A stretch of DNA of 64,000 nucleotides from Tepidibacter aestuarii (lineage in GTDB: Bacteria > Bacillota > Clostridia > Peptostreptococcales > Peptostreptococcaceae): the NCBI RefSeq assembly GCF_934924865.1, contig NZ_OW235315.1:2542001-2606000 (forward strand), written 5' to 3'. Position numbers and translations under genes: made by a program. Positions 9,058 through 17,283 of the stretch are shown in pieces. The notes beneath the pieces were generated by a model that saw nothing but the letters and a program-made list of their open reading frames with translations, made no database searches and was not told the origin of the DNA. The number at the start of each line of letters is the position of its first letter. The stretch's first letter is position 1.

Positions 9058-10827
9058 TTATTTTATTCCGTATTCTTTCATTTTTCTATAAAGTGTAGCT
9101 CTAGATATTCCAAGAGCCTCACAAGCTCGTTCTTTGTCTTTCTTGTAATCTTTAAATTTATGCAAAGCTTTGATTATTTCTTGCTTTTCTATTTCCTTAA
9201 GAGGAGTTATATCGTCATTTATATCACATTTAAGTTCTCTATTTTTTTTTATTATTTTTCGAGGTAGGTTTTCGCATATTATTGTCGATGAGCTTGACAT
9301 ATTTATACTGTACTCTATTACATTCTGAAGCTGTCTTACATTTCCGGGCCATGGATAATCCAGTATTTTACTTATTGCACATTCTTCTATTCCACTTATA
9401 TCTTTATTTAATTTTTTAGAATAATCTTTAATTATATTATATATAAGTAATACTATATCTTCTTTTCTATCTCTTAATGGAGGTATAGATATAGGAATGA
9501 CATTTAGTCTATAATATAAATCTTCCCTAAATTCACCTTTTTCAACCATCTCTTCTAAATCTCTATTTGTTGCAGCTATTATTCTTACATCAACCGGAAT
9601 ATTTATTTTTCCCCCTATTTTTTCAACTTCTCTTTCCTGTAACACTCTAAGTAGCTTTCCCTGTAAATGAATACTCATATCTCCTATTTCATCAAGGAAA
9701 ATTGTTCCTTCATTTGCAAGTTCAAACTTTCCTACTTTCCCGCCTTTTTTAGCCCCTGTAAATGCACCTTCCTCATATCCAAACAACTCACTCTCAAGCA
9801 AGTTATCTGGTATTGCTGCACAGTTAATAGCTATAAATGAGTGCTTACATCTATTGCTGCTATTATGTATCGCTCTTGCAAATAATTCTTTTCCTGTACC
9901 ACTTTCTCCTGTTATCAACACAGTAGATGAAGTCTTAGACGCAACCTTTGCTTCATTTTTTACGTGTTGCATTAATAGACTATCTCCTATTATATTATCG
10001 AACCCTATATTATAGTTTGTCCCAGTTATTTCATTAAAGTTTTCTATAGCCGAAGAGTTATCTATAAAATCAAATACATATCCTTTTATATCCCCATCTA
10101 TTGTTATTGTATTTGTGTTGTATATACCTCTTAATGTATAGTTTTTATTTTTATAAGTGAAAGATGTGCTTTTATATCTTTTTTTTACAGCTCTTATTTC
10201 ATTTTCATTTATGAATTTTAGCATATTGAATATATTATTTTTATCTATTTTATCATCTAACCTAAATATGTTTTTGAATTTATCATTGTACTTATCTATG
10301 TTTCCATAAACATCAGTAGATACTACTGCTTTATCCATATTGTTTAGAAGCATTTCTAGTCTTTTTGCCTGTATTTTTATTTCATAAGACTTATTCTCTA
10401 CTTTTATTTTACTCGATATTAAATCCGCCATTTTTGTTAAAAAACTCATCAACTGACTTTTGTTATTTTTTATATTATGACCTTGTTCTTGTGTAAATGC
10501 TATAAGACCTATAACTCCATATATTTTTTCTTCTAATGCTATAGGGCAGCATACCTCTGCAAATTCTTTGCATTGATTTTTGTCCTTACACATTTTACAT
10601 ATTTTATCTTCTCTTGGGTTTTCAATTATAAAACTTTCGCCTGTATCTAGAGAATTTTTAAATGCAGAATATAAACTTATCTTTTCTCCTATTTTATCTG
10701 CATATTTTCCAGTCCCTGCAATTCTAGTTAAATTTCTATCAACTATAGTAACATCTACATTAAGCACAGACGATATAACATCCGCTGTATTCTTTATGTC
10801 TTCTTTTATAAGCGTTAAATCTACCAT
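9058..10827 (-). CDS. cdsR: Sigma-54-dependent activator of cysteine catabolism (CdsR-like)
   Basis: A 589-residue bacterial enhancer-binding protein. Residues 1-150 form a GAF-like sensor with a Cys cluster (Cys77, 80, 86, 93, 94; CKMC, CKEF and CCPI), which could bind a metal or thiol. A PAS-like segment lies at about 160-265. The AAA+ domain at about 285-515 has Walker [11 protein letters not shown], the sigma-54 contact loop GAFTGA and Walker [10 protein letters not shown] Fis-type helix-turn-helix ends it ([19 protein letters not shown]). It is transcribed toward cdsB, whose promoter is sigma-54 type, so cysteine desulfidase control is the natural role. That the N-terminal Cys residues sense cysteine is inference. 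Confidence 0.88.
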   Translation of the reverse strand: MVDLTLIKEDIKNTADVISSVLNVDVTIVDRNLTRIAGTGKYADKIGEKISLYSAFKNSLDTGESFIIENPREDKICKMCKDKNQCKEFAEVCCPIALEEKIYGVIGLIAFTQEQGHNIKNNKSQLMSFLTKMADLISSKIKVENKSYEIKIQAKRLEMLLNNMDKAVVSTDVYGNIDKYNDKFKNIFRLDDKIDKNNIFNMLKFINENEIRAVKKRYKSTSFTYKNKNYTLRGIYNTNTITIDGDIKGYVFDFIDNSSAIENFNEITGTNYNIGFDNIIGDSLLMQHVKNEAKVASKTSSTVLITGESGTGKELFARAIHNSSNRCKHSFIAINCAAIPDNLLESELFGYEEGAFTGAKKGGKVGKFELANEGTIFLDEIGDMSIHLQGKLLRVLQEREVEKIGGKINIPVDVRIIAATNRDLEEMVEKGEFREDLYYRLNVIPISIPPLRDRKEDIVLLIYNIIKDYSKKLNKDISGIEECAISKILDYPWPGNVRQLQNVIEYSINMSSSSTIICENLPRKIIKKNRELKCDINDDITPLKEIEKQEIIKALHKFKDYKKDKERACEALGISRATLYRKMKEYGIK

Positions 10828-10828
10828 T

Positions 10829-10972
10829 TTAGAATCTGTCCTTTATTTTAAGTTGTACAAGTATTTCTTTTATATCTTTTAGTAAAATAATAATCTTATT
10901 TATAGAGTATTGAATAGACATAAGTATAATAATAATCATCATCCAAACTATAGGTTCATAATAAATCTTCAT
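10829..10972 (-). CDS. Small single-span membrane protein upstream of cdsR
   Basis: A 47-codon gene not found by a 60-residue cutoff. GGAGG lies 6 bases before the ATG at 10972 and the TAA at 10829 ends one base before the cdsR ATG, so the two are translationally linked. The product starts [18 protein letters not shown], giving a membrane segment at residues 8-18 or longer, followed by a hydrophobic/basic amphipathic stretch ([18 protein letters not shown]) and the end KIKDRF. I recognise no family. A membrane partner of the activator or a leader peptide are possible roles. Confidence 0.7.
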   Translation of the reverse strand: MKIYYEPIVWMMIIIILMSIQYSINKIIILLKDIKEILVQLKIKDRF

Positions 10973-10991
10973 TTTTTTCCTCCTTTTTTAG

Positions 10992-11054
10992 AAAAAATTC
11001 GCCTTATGCTGCCGCATAGCTTATGTCTTCAACGAGTATTACGACTTTGTTACT
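10992..11054 (-). repeat. Dispersed structured repeat, family R1, copy 3
   Basis: The reverse strand reads AGTAACAAAGTCGTAATACT and ends GCAGCATAAGGCGAATTTT, a diverged relative of 1936-1998 and 41446-41509. TATGC-GGCA-GCATA can pair. It is in sense with, and 20 bases upstream of, the small membrane protein gene, so it would lie in the leader of the cdsR transcript. Confidence 0.6.
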
Positions 11055-11092
11055 TAGAAATAGAGTAAAAATCATATAGTTTCCTATAGAGT

Positions 11093-11117
11093 AAAAAAGA
11101 CTAGGTAACCCTAGTCT
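11093..11117 (-). terminator. Terminator after methyltransferase-like gene
   Basis: AGACTAGG-GTTA-CCTAGTCT on the reverse strand is followed by TTTTTTA. It begins at the stop codon of the gene at 11118. Confidence 0.8.
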
Positions 11118-11696
11118 TTAATCTATTTTAACACCCATATAAATATAATTTTCACTGTCTATTTCTTTAAACGATCCACAAAATCCACTTCCACTGAATA
11201 TTTCTACTATTTCTGTAGGTCGGTAAAATTTACCATTATACCCTTTTATCTTATTTTGAAGCGATTTTAATTTTATAGATAGATTTTTAGGATTTTTATC
11301 TTCTATTATTACCTTACCTTTATGTTTTAAAATTCTATACACTTCATTTAAAGCTTTCTTTTCATTCTCAAAGCAATTAAAATAATTTAAAAATATTACT
11401 TTATCAAAATAATTATCTTTAAATGGCATATATTCAACCGACCCTTGAATTATATTACAATTTCCATTATCTACAATGGCTGAATTAGTAATATATTTAT
11501 TATTTTCAAGTATAATAACCTCTACCCCTAGCTTTTTTAAGTACTTTCCATAGTTAGATATATTCCCCAAAAGGAGGACTTTTTCTCCAACAGAGCAGTT
11601 TGCGGTCTCCAAGAAGTTATTTATGTTATTTTGTTTTTTATTAGGACTTATACTACCTCTTATATAATAAGATGTATCTACACATATCTTTTCCAA
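11118..11696 (-). CDS. Methyltransferase-like protein with degenerate motif I
   Basis: A 192-residue protein with the Methyltransf_11 layout. KVLLLGNISNYGKYLKKLG replaces the usual glycine-rich motif I, VEVIILENN is strand 2 with the acidic end, CNIIQGSVEYMPFKDNYFDKVIF is the classical post-I/motif IV stretch (normally GDAExLPFxDxSFD), and EVYRILKHKGKVIIED is motif VI. Because motif I lacks its GxGxG pattern, SAM binding may be altered or lost. Substrate and role are unknown. It has its own terminator and is flanked by a tandem OB-fold gene. Confidence 0.6.
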   Translation of the reverse strand: MEKICVDTSYYIRGSISPNKKQNNINNFLETANCSVGEKVLLLGNISNYGKYLKKLGVEVIILENNKYITNSAIVDNGNCNIIQGSVEYMPFKDNYFDKVIFLNYFNCFENEKKALNEVYRILKHKGKVIIEDKNPKNLSIKLKSLQNKIKGYNGKFYRPTEIVEIFSGSGFCGSFKEIDSENYIYMGVKID

Positions 11697-11825
11697 GTAA
11701 ATTCACCTTCTGTCTTTTCTTTAGTTATTACTTATCTATTATAATAAATATAATTCCATTATTCAATATAAATACTCTTATTAATTATATAAAATATATT
11801 ATTAACATTTTTGCTTTTTTATTTA

Positions 11826-12461
11826 TTATTTAGTATTATTTTCTAATAATTTCTTCATTTTAGATACAGAAACCTCATATGCTACCTTTACATCAACTTC
11901 TCCATCTTCAACTTTTTTCTCATATTGTCTACTTTGAATCCTTCCCCACAATTGCACTCTATCTCCTACCTTTAAATTCTTGCAAAACTTTGCATTTCTT
12001 CCCCAAGCTATAGATGGTATATAATCAGACTTATTATAAGCTCTATTAACTGCAAGCAATAAATCTGTTATTTCTCTTCCTAGAGGAGTTTTTCTATATA
12101 TAGGGTTTTTACATACATATCCATCTAAAAATATATTATTAGGATCTTTGTTTTCTTCCTCTACAAAAGCTAGTTCTCTTGCAAATATAGTTAATATAAG
12201 CTTATTCTTTCCATCAATTACCTTATTGTATGATCTCAACTGTCCTGACACTTCAATTTTTTTACCAATAGCCATATCTAAATCCACAATCAGTCTTTCT
12301 GATACTGTAATAGGCAGTATATCTTGCGAGTCACTAAGTCTTTTTATTTTTAGTTTTGTAGTATAAAACTTTTCTCCAAAGATTTCATGACTTACCTTAA
12401 GTTCTTCTGTAATTTCTCCTAACATATTTACAACATTCGTATCTTCTTTTATATTGATCAT
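11826..12461 (-). CDS. Tandem OB-fold single-stranded-DNA-binding-like protein
   Basis: A 211-residue protein built of two related SSB-type OB folds. The first (about residues 8-85) has FYTTKLKIKRLSDSQDILPITVSERL and KIEVSGQLRSYN; the second (about 95-200) has IFLDGYVCKNPIYRKTPLGREITDLLLAVNRAYN-type SSB sequence and KVGDRVQLWGRIQSR. Single OB SSBs are usual, so the duplication marks a separate clostridial family; it lacks the acidic SSB C-terminal tip. The ATG at 12461 follows GGAGGGAAGG; an upstream ATG at 12476 lies in that ribosome site. Probable ssDNA binding, cellular role unknown. Confidence 0.7.
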   Translation of the reverse strand: MINIKEDTNVVNMLGEITEELKVSHEIFGEKFYTTKLKIKRLSDSQDILPITVSERLIVDLDMAIGKKIEVSGQLRSYNKVIDGKNKLILTIFARELAFVEEENKDPNNIFLDGYVCKNPIYRKTPLGREITDLLLAVNRAYNKSDYIPSIAWGRNAKFCKNLKVGDRVQLWGRIQSRQYEKKVEDGEVDVKVAYEVSVSKMKKLLENNTK

Positions 12462-12666
12462 CTTCCTTCCCTCCATGTTCTTATGTATTATCTATATAAA
12501 TATATTAGGATAAACCTTATTTTATTCAGATTTTCAAAAGATTTTAAACGCAAAATTCGCACTATACTATACAATACTAAAAGTAAGTTTAGCTATTTAC
12601 CTTTTTGTTAAAAAATTCTCATAAAATACATACTAACAAGCCAAAATATCATCATATTACTATATA

Positions 12667-12700
12667 TAAAAAGACTGCCGATATATAATCGGCAGTCTTA
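12667..12700 (-). terminator. Terminator of prd operon copy 1
   Basis: AAGACTGCCGAT-ATATA-ATCGGCAGTCTT with a T run on the reverse strand, just after the TSUP permease gene. Confidence 0.85.
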
Positions 12701-12713
12701 TACCTAAATTTAT

Positions 12714-13586
12714 TTAGTCTACTATTTCTTTATTCTTAGAAGCTGATTTTAATAGTGTAGCAGCTGTGTAGAATATAACAACTATAACTAACCAAGTTAA
12801 TATTTTAATAGGTAGAGACTTTACAAGGTAAGCAGCTATTAATACTCCTACAACCCCTCCTATAGTTATACCCATAGCAGCTCTTCTATCGATAGCTTCT
12901 TCTTTGACGAATTTAACTGATGCAACTGGCATTAAGAATGCACAAGAACCCATCATTATAGGGAATGCAACTTTTGGAGACATACCTAATAAATAAACAA
13001 GTGCCATACATGGTGCGTAAAGACCTATTCCTGCAGTCATTAATGCTCCTAGTATAAAGTTTCCAACTACTGCTATTATAAGCTTAGTTCCTGATAATCC
13101 AATAGCCTCTCCTCCACCTGGCATCAAGTTTAATTGACCTGCAAGCATTAAGAAAGCTGTAGCAAATAAAGCAACTGCCATTGTTTTTTGAACCTTTTGC
13201 TCTGGAAGATGAGAAACTATTCCAGCTCCAACATAAGCTCCTATAGTTGCTGATGCAAGCATAGCTATTAATGTTGTAGGGTCCATATTTATAACTGTTA
13301 TGAATATGAAAGCTTCAAGTACAACAGGTATAGTATGAGCAGCATTTAATGTTCCTGGTAAAAGTCTATCTTGAGTTTGTTTCATGCCTTTAAGTAGTGC
13401 TGTTGTAGGTGCAAATGAACCTATCCCTAAAGTATCGAAGAAATCTGTTATAAATCCTATAAAAAGAACTTTTGACCATGTATTATGTGTTTCTAAATTA
13501 TCTTTATTCTTCATAAAATCCGATATAAATACTACTGCAAACCAAAGAGTTAAAACCCCTAAAACACCTAAGACTATGTTTATCAT
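12714..13586 (-). CDS. TSUP (TauE/SafE) family permease, prd operon copy 1
   Basis: A 290-residue membrane protein with about eight hydrophobic segments. FIGFITDFFDTLGIGSFAPTT-type sequence near residue 50 and its second-half counterpart around GALMTAGIGLYAPCMALVYLLGMSP are the paired TSUP repeats. TSUP proteins move small organic or sulfur anions. Here the gene is the last member of each prd operon, so proline or 5-aminovalerate transport is possible but unproven. An AGGAGGG site precedes the ATG. It is nearly identical to the protein at 20878-21750; differences are mostly conservative (for example HLPEQK versus NLPEKK). Confidence 0.8.
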   Translation of the reverse strand: MINIVLGVLGVLTLWFAVVFISDFMKNKDNLETHNTWSKVLFIGFITDFFDTLGIGSFAPTTALLKGMKQTQDRLLPGTLNAAHTIPVVLEAFIFITVINMDPTTLIAMLASATIGAYVGAGIVSHLPEQKVQKTMAVALFATAFLMLAGQLNLMPGGGEAIGLSGTKLIIAVVGNFILGALMTAGIGLYAPCMALVYLLGMSPKVAFPIMMGSCAFLMPVASVKFVKEEAIDRRAAMGITIGGVVGVLIAAYLVKSLPIKILTWLVIVVIFYTAATLLKSASKNKEIVD

Positions 13587-13679
13587 TGTTTGTACCCTCC
13601 TTATTTTTTTATTTTCATTTTACCACGACTTTGACAAAAAGTAAACAATCTCTTGCGATTTCTAAAATTATATATATTC

Positions 13680-13731
13680 TATATGTATTGTTATACTAAT
13701 CAATATCAACTATCATAACAACACATGTATA
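13680..13731. repeat. Degenerate inverted repeat between prdF1 and the permease
   Basis: ATATGTATTGTTATACTAATCAATATCAACTATCATAACA-type sequence is the decayed counterpart of the perfect 46-bp palindrome at 21845-21890. Only part of the stem can still pair. Confidence 0.55.
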
Positions 13732-13737
13732 ATTTTT

Positions 13738-14745
13738 CTATTTTAATACAAATCCATGTTTTAATGGATCTTCAGGGTCTATTACAAAATGATTGAATCC
13801 TGTTATATAAGCTGACGCTGTTATTTCAGGAATTACAGAATCGTACTTAGCAACCTTACCAGTTCCAACTACTCTTCCTTTGAATAAAGTTCCTAGTATA
13901 CTTTCGTATACGAACAATTCCCCTTCTTTTAACTCTCCTTTAGAGTGAAGAGTTGCCATTTTAGCACTTGTTCCTGTTCCACAAGGAGATCTATCTACTT
14001 GTCCTTGTCCAAATACAACTACATTTTTGTAAGTTGCTTCTGGATGAGATGGAGCATCATATATTTCAACTAAATCAACAGTATTTATGTGAGATAAAGT
14101 TGGATGTTGTATTTCTACATCTTTATTTATTATATCTCTTATTTGAAGAGCTAAATCAGTTAATTTTTGAGCGTTTTTAGGCTCAACTGAAAGTCCTAAT
14201 TGCTTAGCATGTATTATAGCAAAGAAACTTCCTCCGAAAGATATATCAAATGTTATTTTTCCGATTTCAGGAACCTCTATTTCTACATCTTTTTTGTAGT
14301 GGAAAGCTGGAACGTTAACTATAGATACTTCTTTAACTTTTCCATTTTCAACCTTAGCTGTAGATCTTACTATTCCAGCAGGAGTATCCATTACAACCTC
14401 TGTAATAGGCTCTTTTGGCTCAACCATACCAGTTTCAATAGCTACTGTTATAGCTCCTATAGATCCGTGACCACACATATTTAAGTATCCGCCACCATCC
14501 ATAAAGATTATTCCAAAGTCAGCTTCTTCGTTTACTGGAGCTGTTAATATAGAACCAAACATATCGTTGTGTCCTCTTGGCTCAAGCATGATTGAAGTTC
14601 TTAGTGTATCCATATTCTTTTCTAGATACTCTTTTTTCTCAGCCATAGTTTTACCTGGTATATTAGGTACTCCACCAACTATTATTCTTGTTGGCTCTCC
14701 CATAGTGTGTGAATCAACAGCGTGAATACTTCTTATAGCTTTCAT
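13738..14745 (-). CDS. prdF: Proline racemase, prd operon copy 1
   Basis: The 335-residue cofactor-independent racemase converts L-proline to D-proline, the substrate of proline reductase. The two catalytic cysteines are Cys91 in LNMCGHGSIGA and Cys255 in DRSPCGTGTSAK, the proline racemase pattern, with MLEPRGHNDMFGS and GGSFFAIIHA also conserved. The order prdE-prdF with one base between genes shows cotranscription. GAGGGG precedes the ATG. It is almost identical to the copy at 21899-22906; visible differences are few (for example SIM/ATM near residue 51, KQ/NQ near 181, KYDSVIPE/DYNSITPE near the end). Confidence 0.95.
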   Translation of the reverse strand: MKAIRSIHAVDSHTMGEPTRIIVGGVPNIPGKTMAEKKEYLEKNMDTLRTSIMLEPRGHNDMFGSILTAPVNEEADFGIIFMDGGGYLNMCGHGSIGAITVAIETGMVEPKEPITEVVMDTPAGIVRSTAKVENGKVKEVSIVNVPAFHYKKDVEIEVPEIGKITFDISFGGSFFAIIHAKQLGLSVEPKNAQKLTDLALQIRDIINKDVEIQHPTLSHINTVDLVEIYDAPSHPEATYKNVVVFGQGQVDRSPCGTGTSAKMATLHSKGELKEGELFVYESILGTLFKGRVVGTGKVAKYDSVIPEITASAYITGFNHFVIDPEDPLKHGFVLK

Positions 14746-14746
14746 A

Positions 14747-15217
14747 CTATTTCCCCTCTTTTCTCATTTTTAGTTTTAAAAATGCAAGTGCTTTTTTGGA
14801 ATCTAGAACATCTACATTGTTCTCTCCAACAACTTGTGTCTCTATGCCTTCTTCTGACTTATTGAAATCTACAATCGTGTCCATATAATTATTAGTTACC
14901 ACGAATTTTGCTTGAGTTCCTATAAAGCTAAGTCCTACTACAGGTATTCCTCTTTTTCCTATTTCTTCTATTGTATTTGCATAGTCTACATGAGAGTTTC
15001 CCCATCCATCAACCGATATGATTACACCATCGGCTCTCATAGCTTCAGCCCAAGCTGCTGCTCTTTGTCCTACGAAATACTTTTCTTTATTATCTTGAGG
15101 TGTTCCTACTACCATAACACCTAAAAGATCTACATCCTTATCACCACTTACAATATCTAATAGTGGATCTCTAAAGTGATGAAGAGATGTTTCTTTAGTT
15201 GATGGTCCTATACCCAC
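14747..15217 (-). CDS. prdE: PrdE, PrdA C-terminal-like protein, copy 1
   Basis: A 156-residue protein whose sequence parallels the C-terminal (pyruvoyl) part of PrdA. It opens GIGPSTKETSLHHFRDPLL where PrdA after its cleavage point has CIGPASKENSRHYYREPLV, and continues with the same VMVVGTPQDN, DGVIISVDGWGNSHVDYANT and GKRGIPVVGLSF pattern. The Cys that becomes the pyruvoyl group in PrdA is Gly here, so it should not form a pyruvoyl enzyme. The start is GTG (copy 2 uses ATG), with GGCGGTGAT upstream overlapping the prdD stop. Exact role in the reductase complex is unknown. Confidence 0.85.
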   Translation of the reverse strand: MGIGPSTKETSLHHFRDPLLDIVSGDKDVDLLGVMVVGTPQDNKEKYFVGQRAAAWAEAMRADGVIISVDGWGNSHVDYANTIEEIGKRGIPVVGLSFIGTQAKFVVTNNYMDTIVDFNKSEEGIETQVVGENNVDVLDSKKALAFLKLKMRKEGK

Positions 15218-15229
15218 AATATCACCGCC

Positions 15230-15991
15230 TTACGTCATGGCTCTTAATGCGCCATCTCTGTATTCGTTAGGAGATATTATCATTGGAACATTGCCCATGT
15301 CTATAATAGATTTACCTCCTGAAACTCCACTTGGTTCATCTGAAAAAAGTTGGTTATCATACATAGCACCTTGACCTGCTATTTGCTTTACTATTACAAC
15401 TTTTTTAGAATTAGGCCTTACTCTATCTAGATATTCATGTGACTCTGTTGAGTCTCTCCCATCTAATTCTTTTAAAACACTTCTTATTCCTTGTATAAAT
15501 TCATCACATGCTCTAAAAGCTGCCAATGGAAGTTTTCTCTCATATGGAATATCTGGCTTTAAAGTCACATCAAAGTGAATTATGTAATCATGCTTAGATG
15601 GAGTACCTGCTTTATCTAATACAAGCTGCTCTTTTAACTTTCCTTCAGATGATCCAAATTCATGCATCTGTTTTCCTTTACTATCAGCTCCTGTTATCAT
15701 AACATATACACCAGTCAAAGTATGAGTTATGCCCTCTCCTATTTTACCAAGTACCTTTGTAGATATTGGTACGATGTCCATAATAGTGTTTATATAAATA
15801 TCATGTTGTCCAGGTTTTATTATGTTAATTTTTATATCTTTTATCAATTCTTCATTGTCCACCAAGCTTTTTGATATTTCTTTGTCAATCGCAAGCAGAC
15901 GATTACTTATTGAGTTTTTATACCCAAATTTAACTTCATTTATATGAAAAGCCTTTATTACTAATCTTCTTAGAACTTTATCTTTATTCAT
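15230..15991 (-). CDS. prdD: PrdD, PrdA middle-domain-like protein, copy 1
   Basis: A 253-residue protein matching the part of PrdA before its cleavage point. LVIKAFHINEVKFG parallels PrdA LTKKHFKIEKVEL, TIMDIVPISTKVLGKIGEGITHTL parallels the PrdA MDVQPIA segment, and KVVIVKQIAGQGAMYDNQL parallels KKVVIVKEIMGQGAMHDNL. It ends GALRAMT, aligned with PrdA GIHALT just before the processed Cys. AAGAAGGTGAT precedes the ATG at 15991. The upstream gap to prdB holds an inserted element absent from copy 2. Role unknown; a paralogous split partner of PrdA is the best description. Confidence 0.85.
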   Translation of the reverse strand: MNKDKVLRRLVIKAFHINEVKFGYKNSISNRLLAIDKEISKSLVDNEELIKDIKINIIKPGQHDIYINTIMDIVPISTKVLGKIGEGITHTLTGVYVMITGADSKGKQMHEFGSSEGKLKEQLVLDKAGTPSKHDYIIHFDVTLKPDIPYERKLPLAAFRACDEFIQGIRSVLKELDGRDSTESHEYLDRVRPNSKKVVIVKQIAGQGAMYDNQLFSDEPSGVSGGKSIIDMGNVPMIISPNEYRDGALRAMT

Positions 15992-16004
15992 ATATATCAC
16001 CTTC

Positions 16005-16197
16005 TTGAAGGTATTTTTATTTTACTCGGCTTGAATTTTTAGCTGTGCATGCCCTTCGAGTAAGCCAATCCAAAATCTGTTAAGTTCTTAACCTTAAGTC
16101 TTAAGAGAATTAAGTTTTGGAACTTTTAGCTTCAGTATAAAACCATTATATACTCTATATACTGATATAACGCCTATAAATTTTTGAAGATATTTCT
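16005..16197 (-). mobile_element. Small inserted element (R2 family) in prd copy 1, with direct repeats
   Basis: Compared with copy 2, about 180 extra bases lie between prdB and prdD here. The extra segment (16019-16183) is bracketed by imperfect 14-base direct repeats, TTGAAGGTATTTTT at 16005-16018 and TTGAAGATATTTCT at 16184-16197, where copy 2 has a single TTGAAGGTATTTTT. This looks like insertion with target duplication. Bases 16020-16135 are homologous to 5176-5278. It carries no coding capacity and can fold into long stems. Confidence 0.65.
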
Positions 16198-16205
16198 TGT
16201 TTTAT

Positions 16206-16239
16206 AAAACTTCCCTCTTTGTTCAAAGAGGGAAGTTTT
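16206..16239 (-). terminator. Hairpin after prdB copy 1
   Basis: AAAACTTCCCTCTTTG pairs with the complementary AAAGAGGGAAGTTTT around a short loop, followed on the reverse strand by TATAAAA. It is conserved in copy 2 and probably stabilises the prdCAB message or attenuates prdDEF. Confidence 0.75.
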
Positions 16240-16243
16240 TTAA

Positions 16244-16969
16244 TTATACTTTAGCTACATACTCATATGGTAAAGATATTATTTTACCTGCGCTTGGTAT
16301 TTCTACAAGCTTATTTAAAGTATCTTTTAATATGTTAGTTTGCATTTCAACGTTATTTGGCTCACCTGCATTTGCTCCCATTGGAACTAATGGAGCAACT
16401 GCTCTTGGGCTACCATTTTGTCTTACTACTGGAGGAAGAGCTGCTACTATTATAGTAGGTATACCTATTTCCTCAATCGCTCTCTGCACAATCACGGCAG
16501 AGCGGTGGCAAGTACCTCAGCCAGCTGTTAAGACAGCTGCATCTACGCCTTCTTCTTTTAATTGTCTAGCTATTTCTGGACCAGTTTCGTCAGTGAATTT
16601 TTGTTGATCTCCACCTCCACCCATAAATCCAAAATGCTTTGGAGCTACTTCTTTGATGAATCCTGCTTCTGCAAGTTCTCTTAATCTATCTATAGGGAAC
16701 ATACAGTTGATGTCCTTGTTAACATCGGCATTATCGTATCCACCATGCGATACCATCATGTCGCTAGTTGGAGCATCTCCTGGAATTACTCTAAATCCAA
16801 AATCTCCTGCTAAGTTAAATCTCTTATCTGTTTTTAAGTGCACACCAGCAGCTGTAGCTAAAGCTATTTTCATATCTTTTAATTCTTTAGTTACAGGTGT
16901 CCATACTGGTGGAGGTGTTATTGGTACAAATATTTCTGATTGAAGTCCTTTTACTACTGTAAGACTCAT
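16244..16969 (-). CDS. prdB: D-proline reductase PrdB subunit, selenoprotein, copy 1
   Basis: A 241-residue subunit read through an in-frame UGA at 16517-16519 (residue 151), which must be selenocysteine. The context AG-U-GTCHRSAV is the redox site of PrdB, which attacks the C-N bond of proline. A stem CGCTCTGC/GCAGAGAGCG at 16478-16504, starting 12 bases after the UGA, is a good bacterial SECIS candidate. GELB-like features FGFRVIPGDAPTSDMMVSHGG and FGFMGGGGDQQKF are conserved with the glycine reductase B family. Automated calls will break it at the UGA. It pairs with PrdA to reduce D-proline to 5-aminovalerate. Confidence 0.95.
16478..16504 (-). promoter_or_regulatory. SECIS-like hairpin in prdB copy 1
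   Basis: Reverse strand CGCTCTGC pairs with GCAG-AG-AGCG (AG bulged), beginning 12 bases 3' of the UGA. It is conserved at 24460-24486 with one loop change. The location fits SelB-dependent selenocysteine insertion. Confidence 0.7.
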
Positions 16970-16990
16970 ATCTATTACCTCTCTTTCCTG

Positions 16991-17260
16991 TTATTTATTT
17001 TGTTCTTGTTTACGCCTTTGGTTTTCTGCTATTATCTCGGCATATTTTTCATTAACTTCAGGTCCTAACACTTCAGGATAGCTTAATAAAAATCCAACTT
17101 CCATGCCAAGTTTTAATTCATAATCGCTTATTAACATTCTATTTGGTATTTTAAATTGACCAAGTCTACCTTTTAAATCAATAGTAACTCCACCATCTGT
17201 TAATTCAACGATTACACCTTCATACATTCTCTCTGTAGAGGAATATTTTAATCTATCCAT
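16991..17260 (-). CDS. Small prd-operon protein (CBO2463/CBO2479-like), copy 1
   Basis: An 89-residue protein between prdA and prdB in both operons. YEGVIVELTDGGVTIDLKGRLGQFKIPNRMLI reads like a small beta-barrel (OB or SH3-like, S1-type) fold, followed by LGMEVGFLLSYPEV and a charged helix EKYAEIIAENQRRKQEQNK. It resembles the small proteins named after C. botulinum CBO2463/CBO2479 that accompany Stickland reductase genes; I recall this family from memory and have not searched. Role unknown; an assembly or processing factor for PrdA/PrdB is one guess. Copy 2 differs at a few positions (IPNRM/MPKRM). Confidence 0.75.
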   Translation of the reverse strand: MDRLKYSSTERMYEGVIVELTDGGVTIDLKGRLGQFKIPNRMLISDYELKLGMEVGFLLSYPEVLGPEVNEKYAEIIAENQRRKQEQNK

Positions 17261-17283
17261 TTATACCACCTATTTTAGGAATC

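Noticed and set aside
12540..12580. Possible fourth R1 repeat (GTGCGAATTTTGCG on the reverse strand)
   Set aside because: Only the last 9-10 bases match; the AGCAAC and GTTGGCGACATGAG blocks are missing.
15217..15240. PrdD/PrdE junction as a frameshifted PrdA-like gene
   Set aside because: Both copies have a clean stop, a ribosome site and a new start at the same place, so it is two genes.
16496..16519. PrdB looks like two genes or a nonsense mutant
   Set aside because: The same UGA occurs in both copies in the known PrdB selenocysteine context, with conserved downstream sequence and hairpin, so it is recoding rather than a broken gene.
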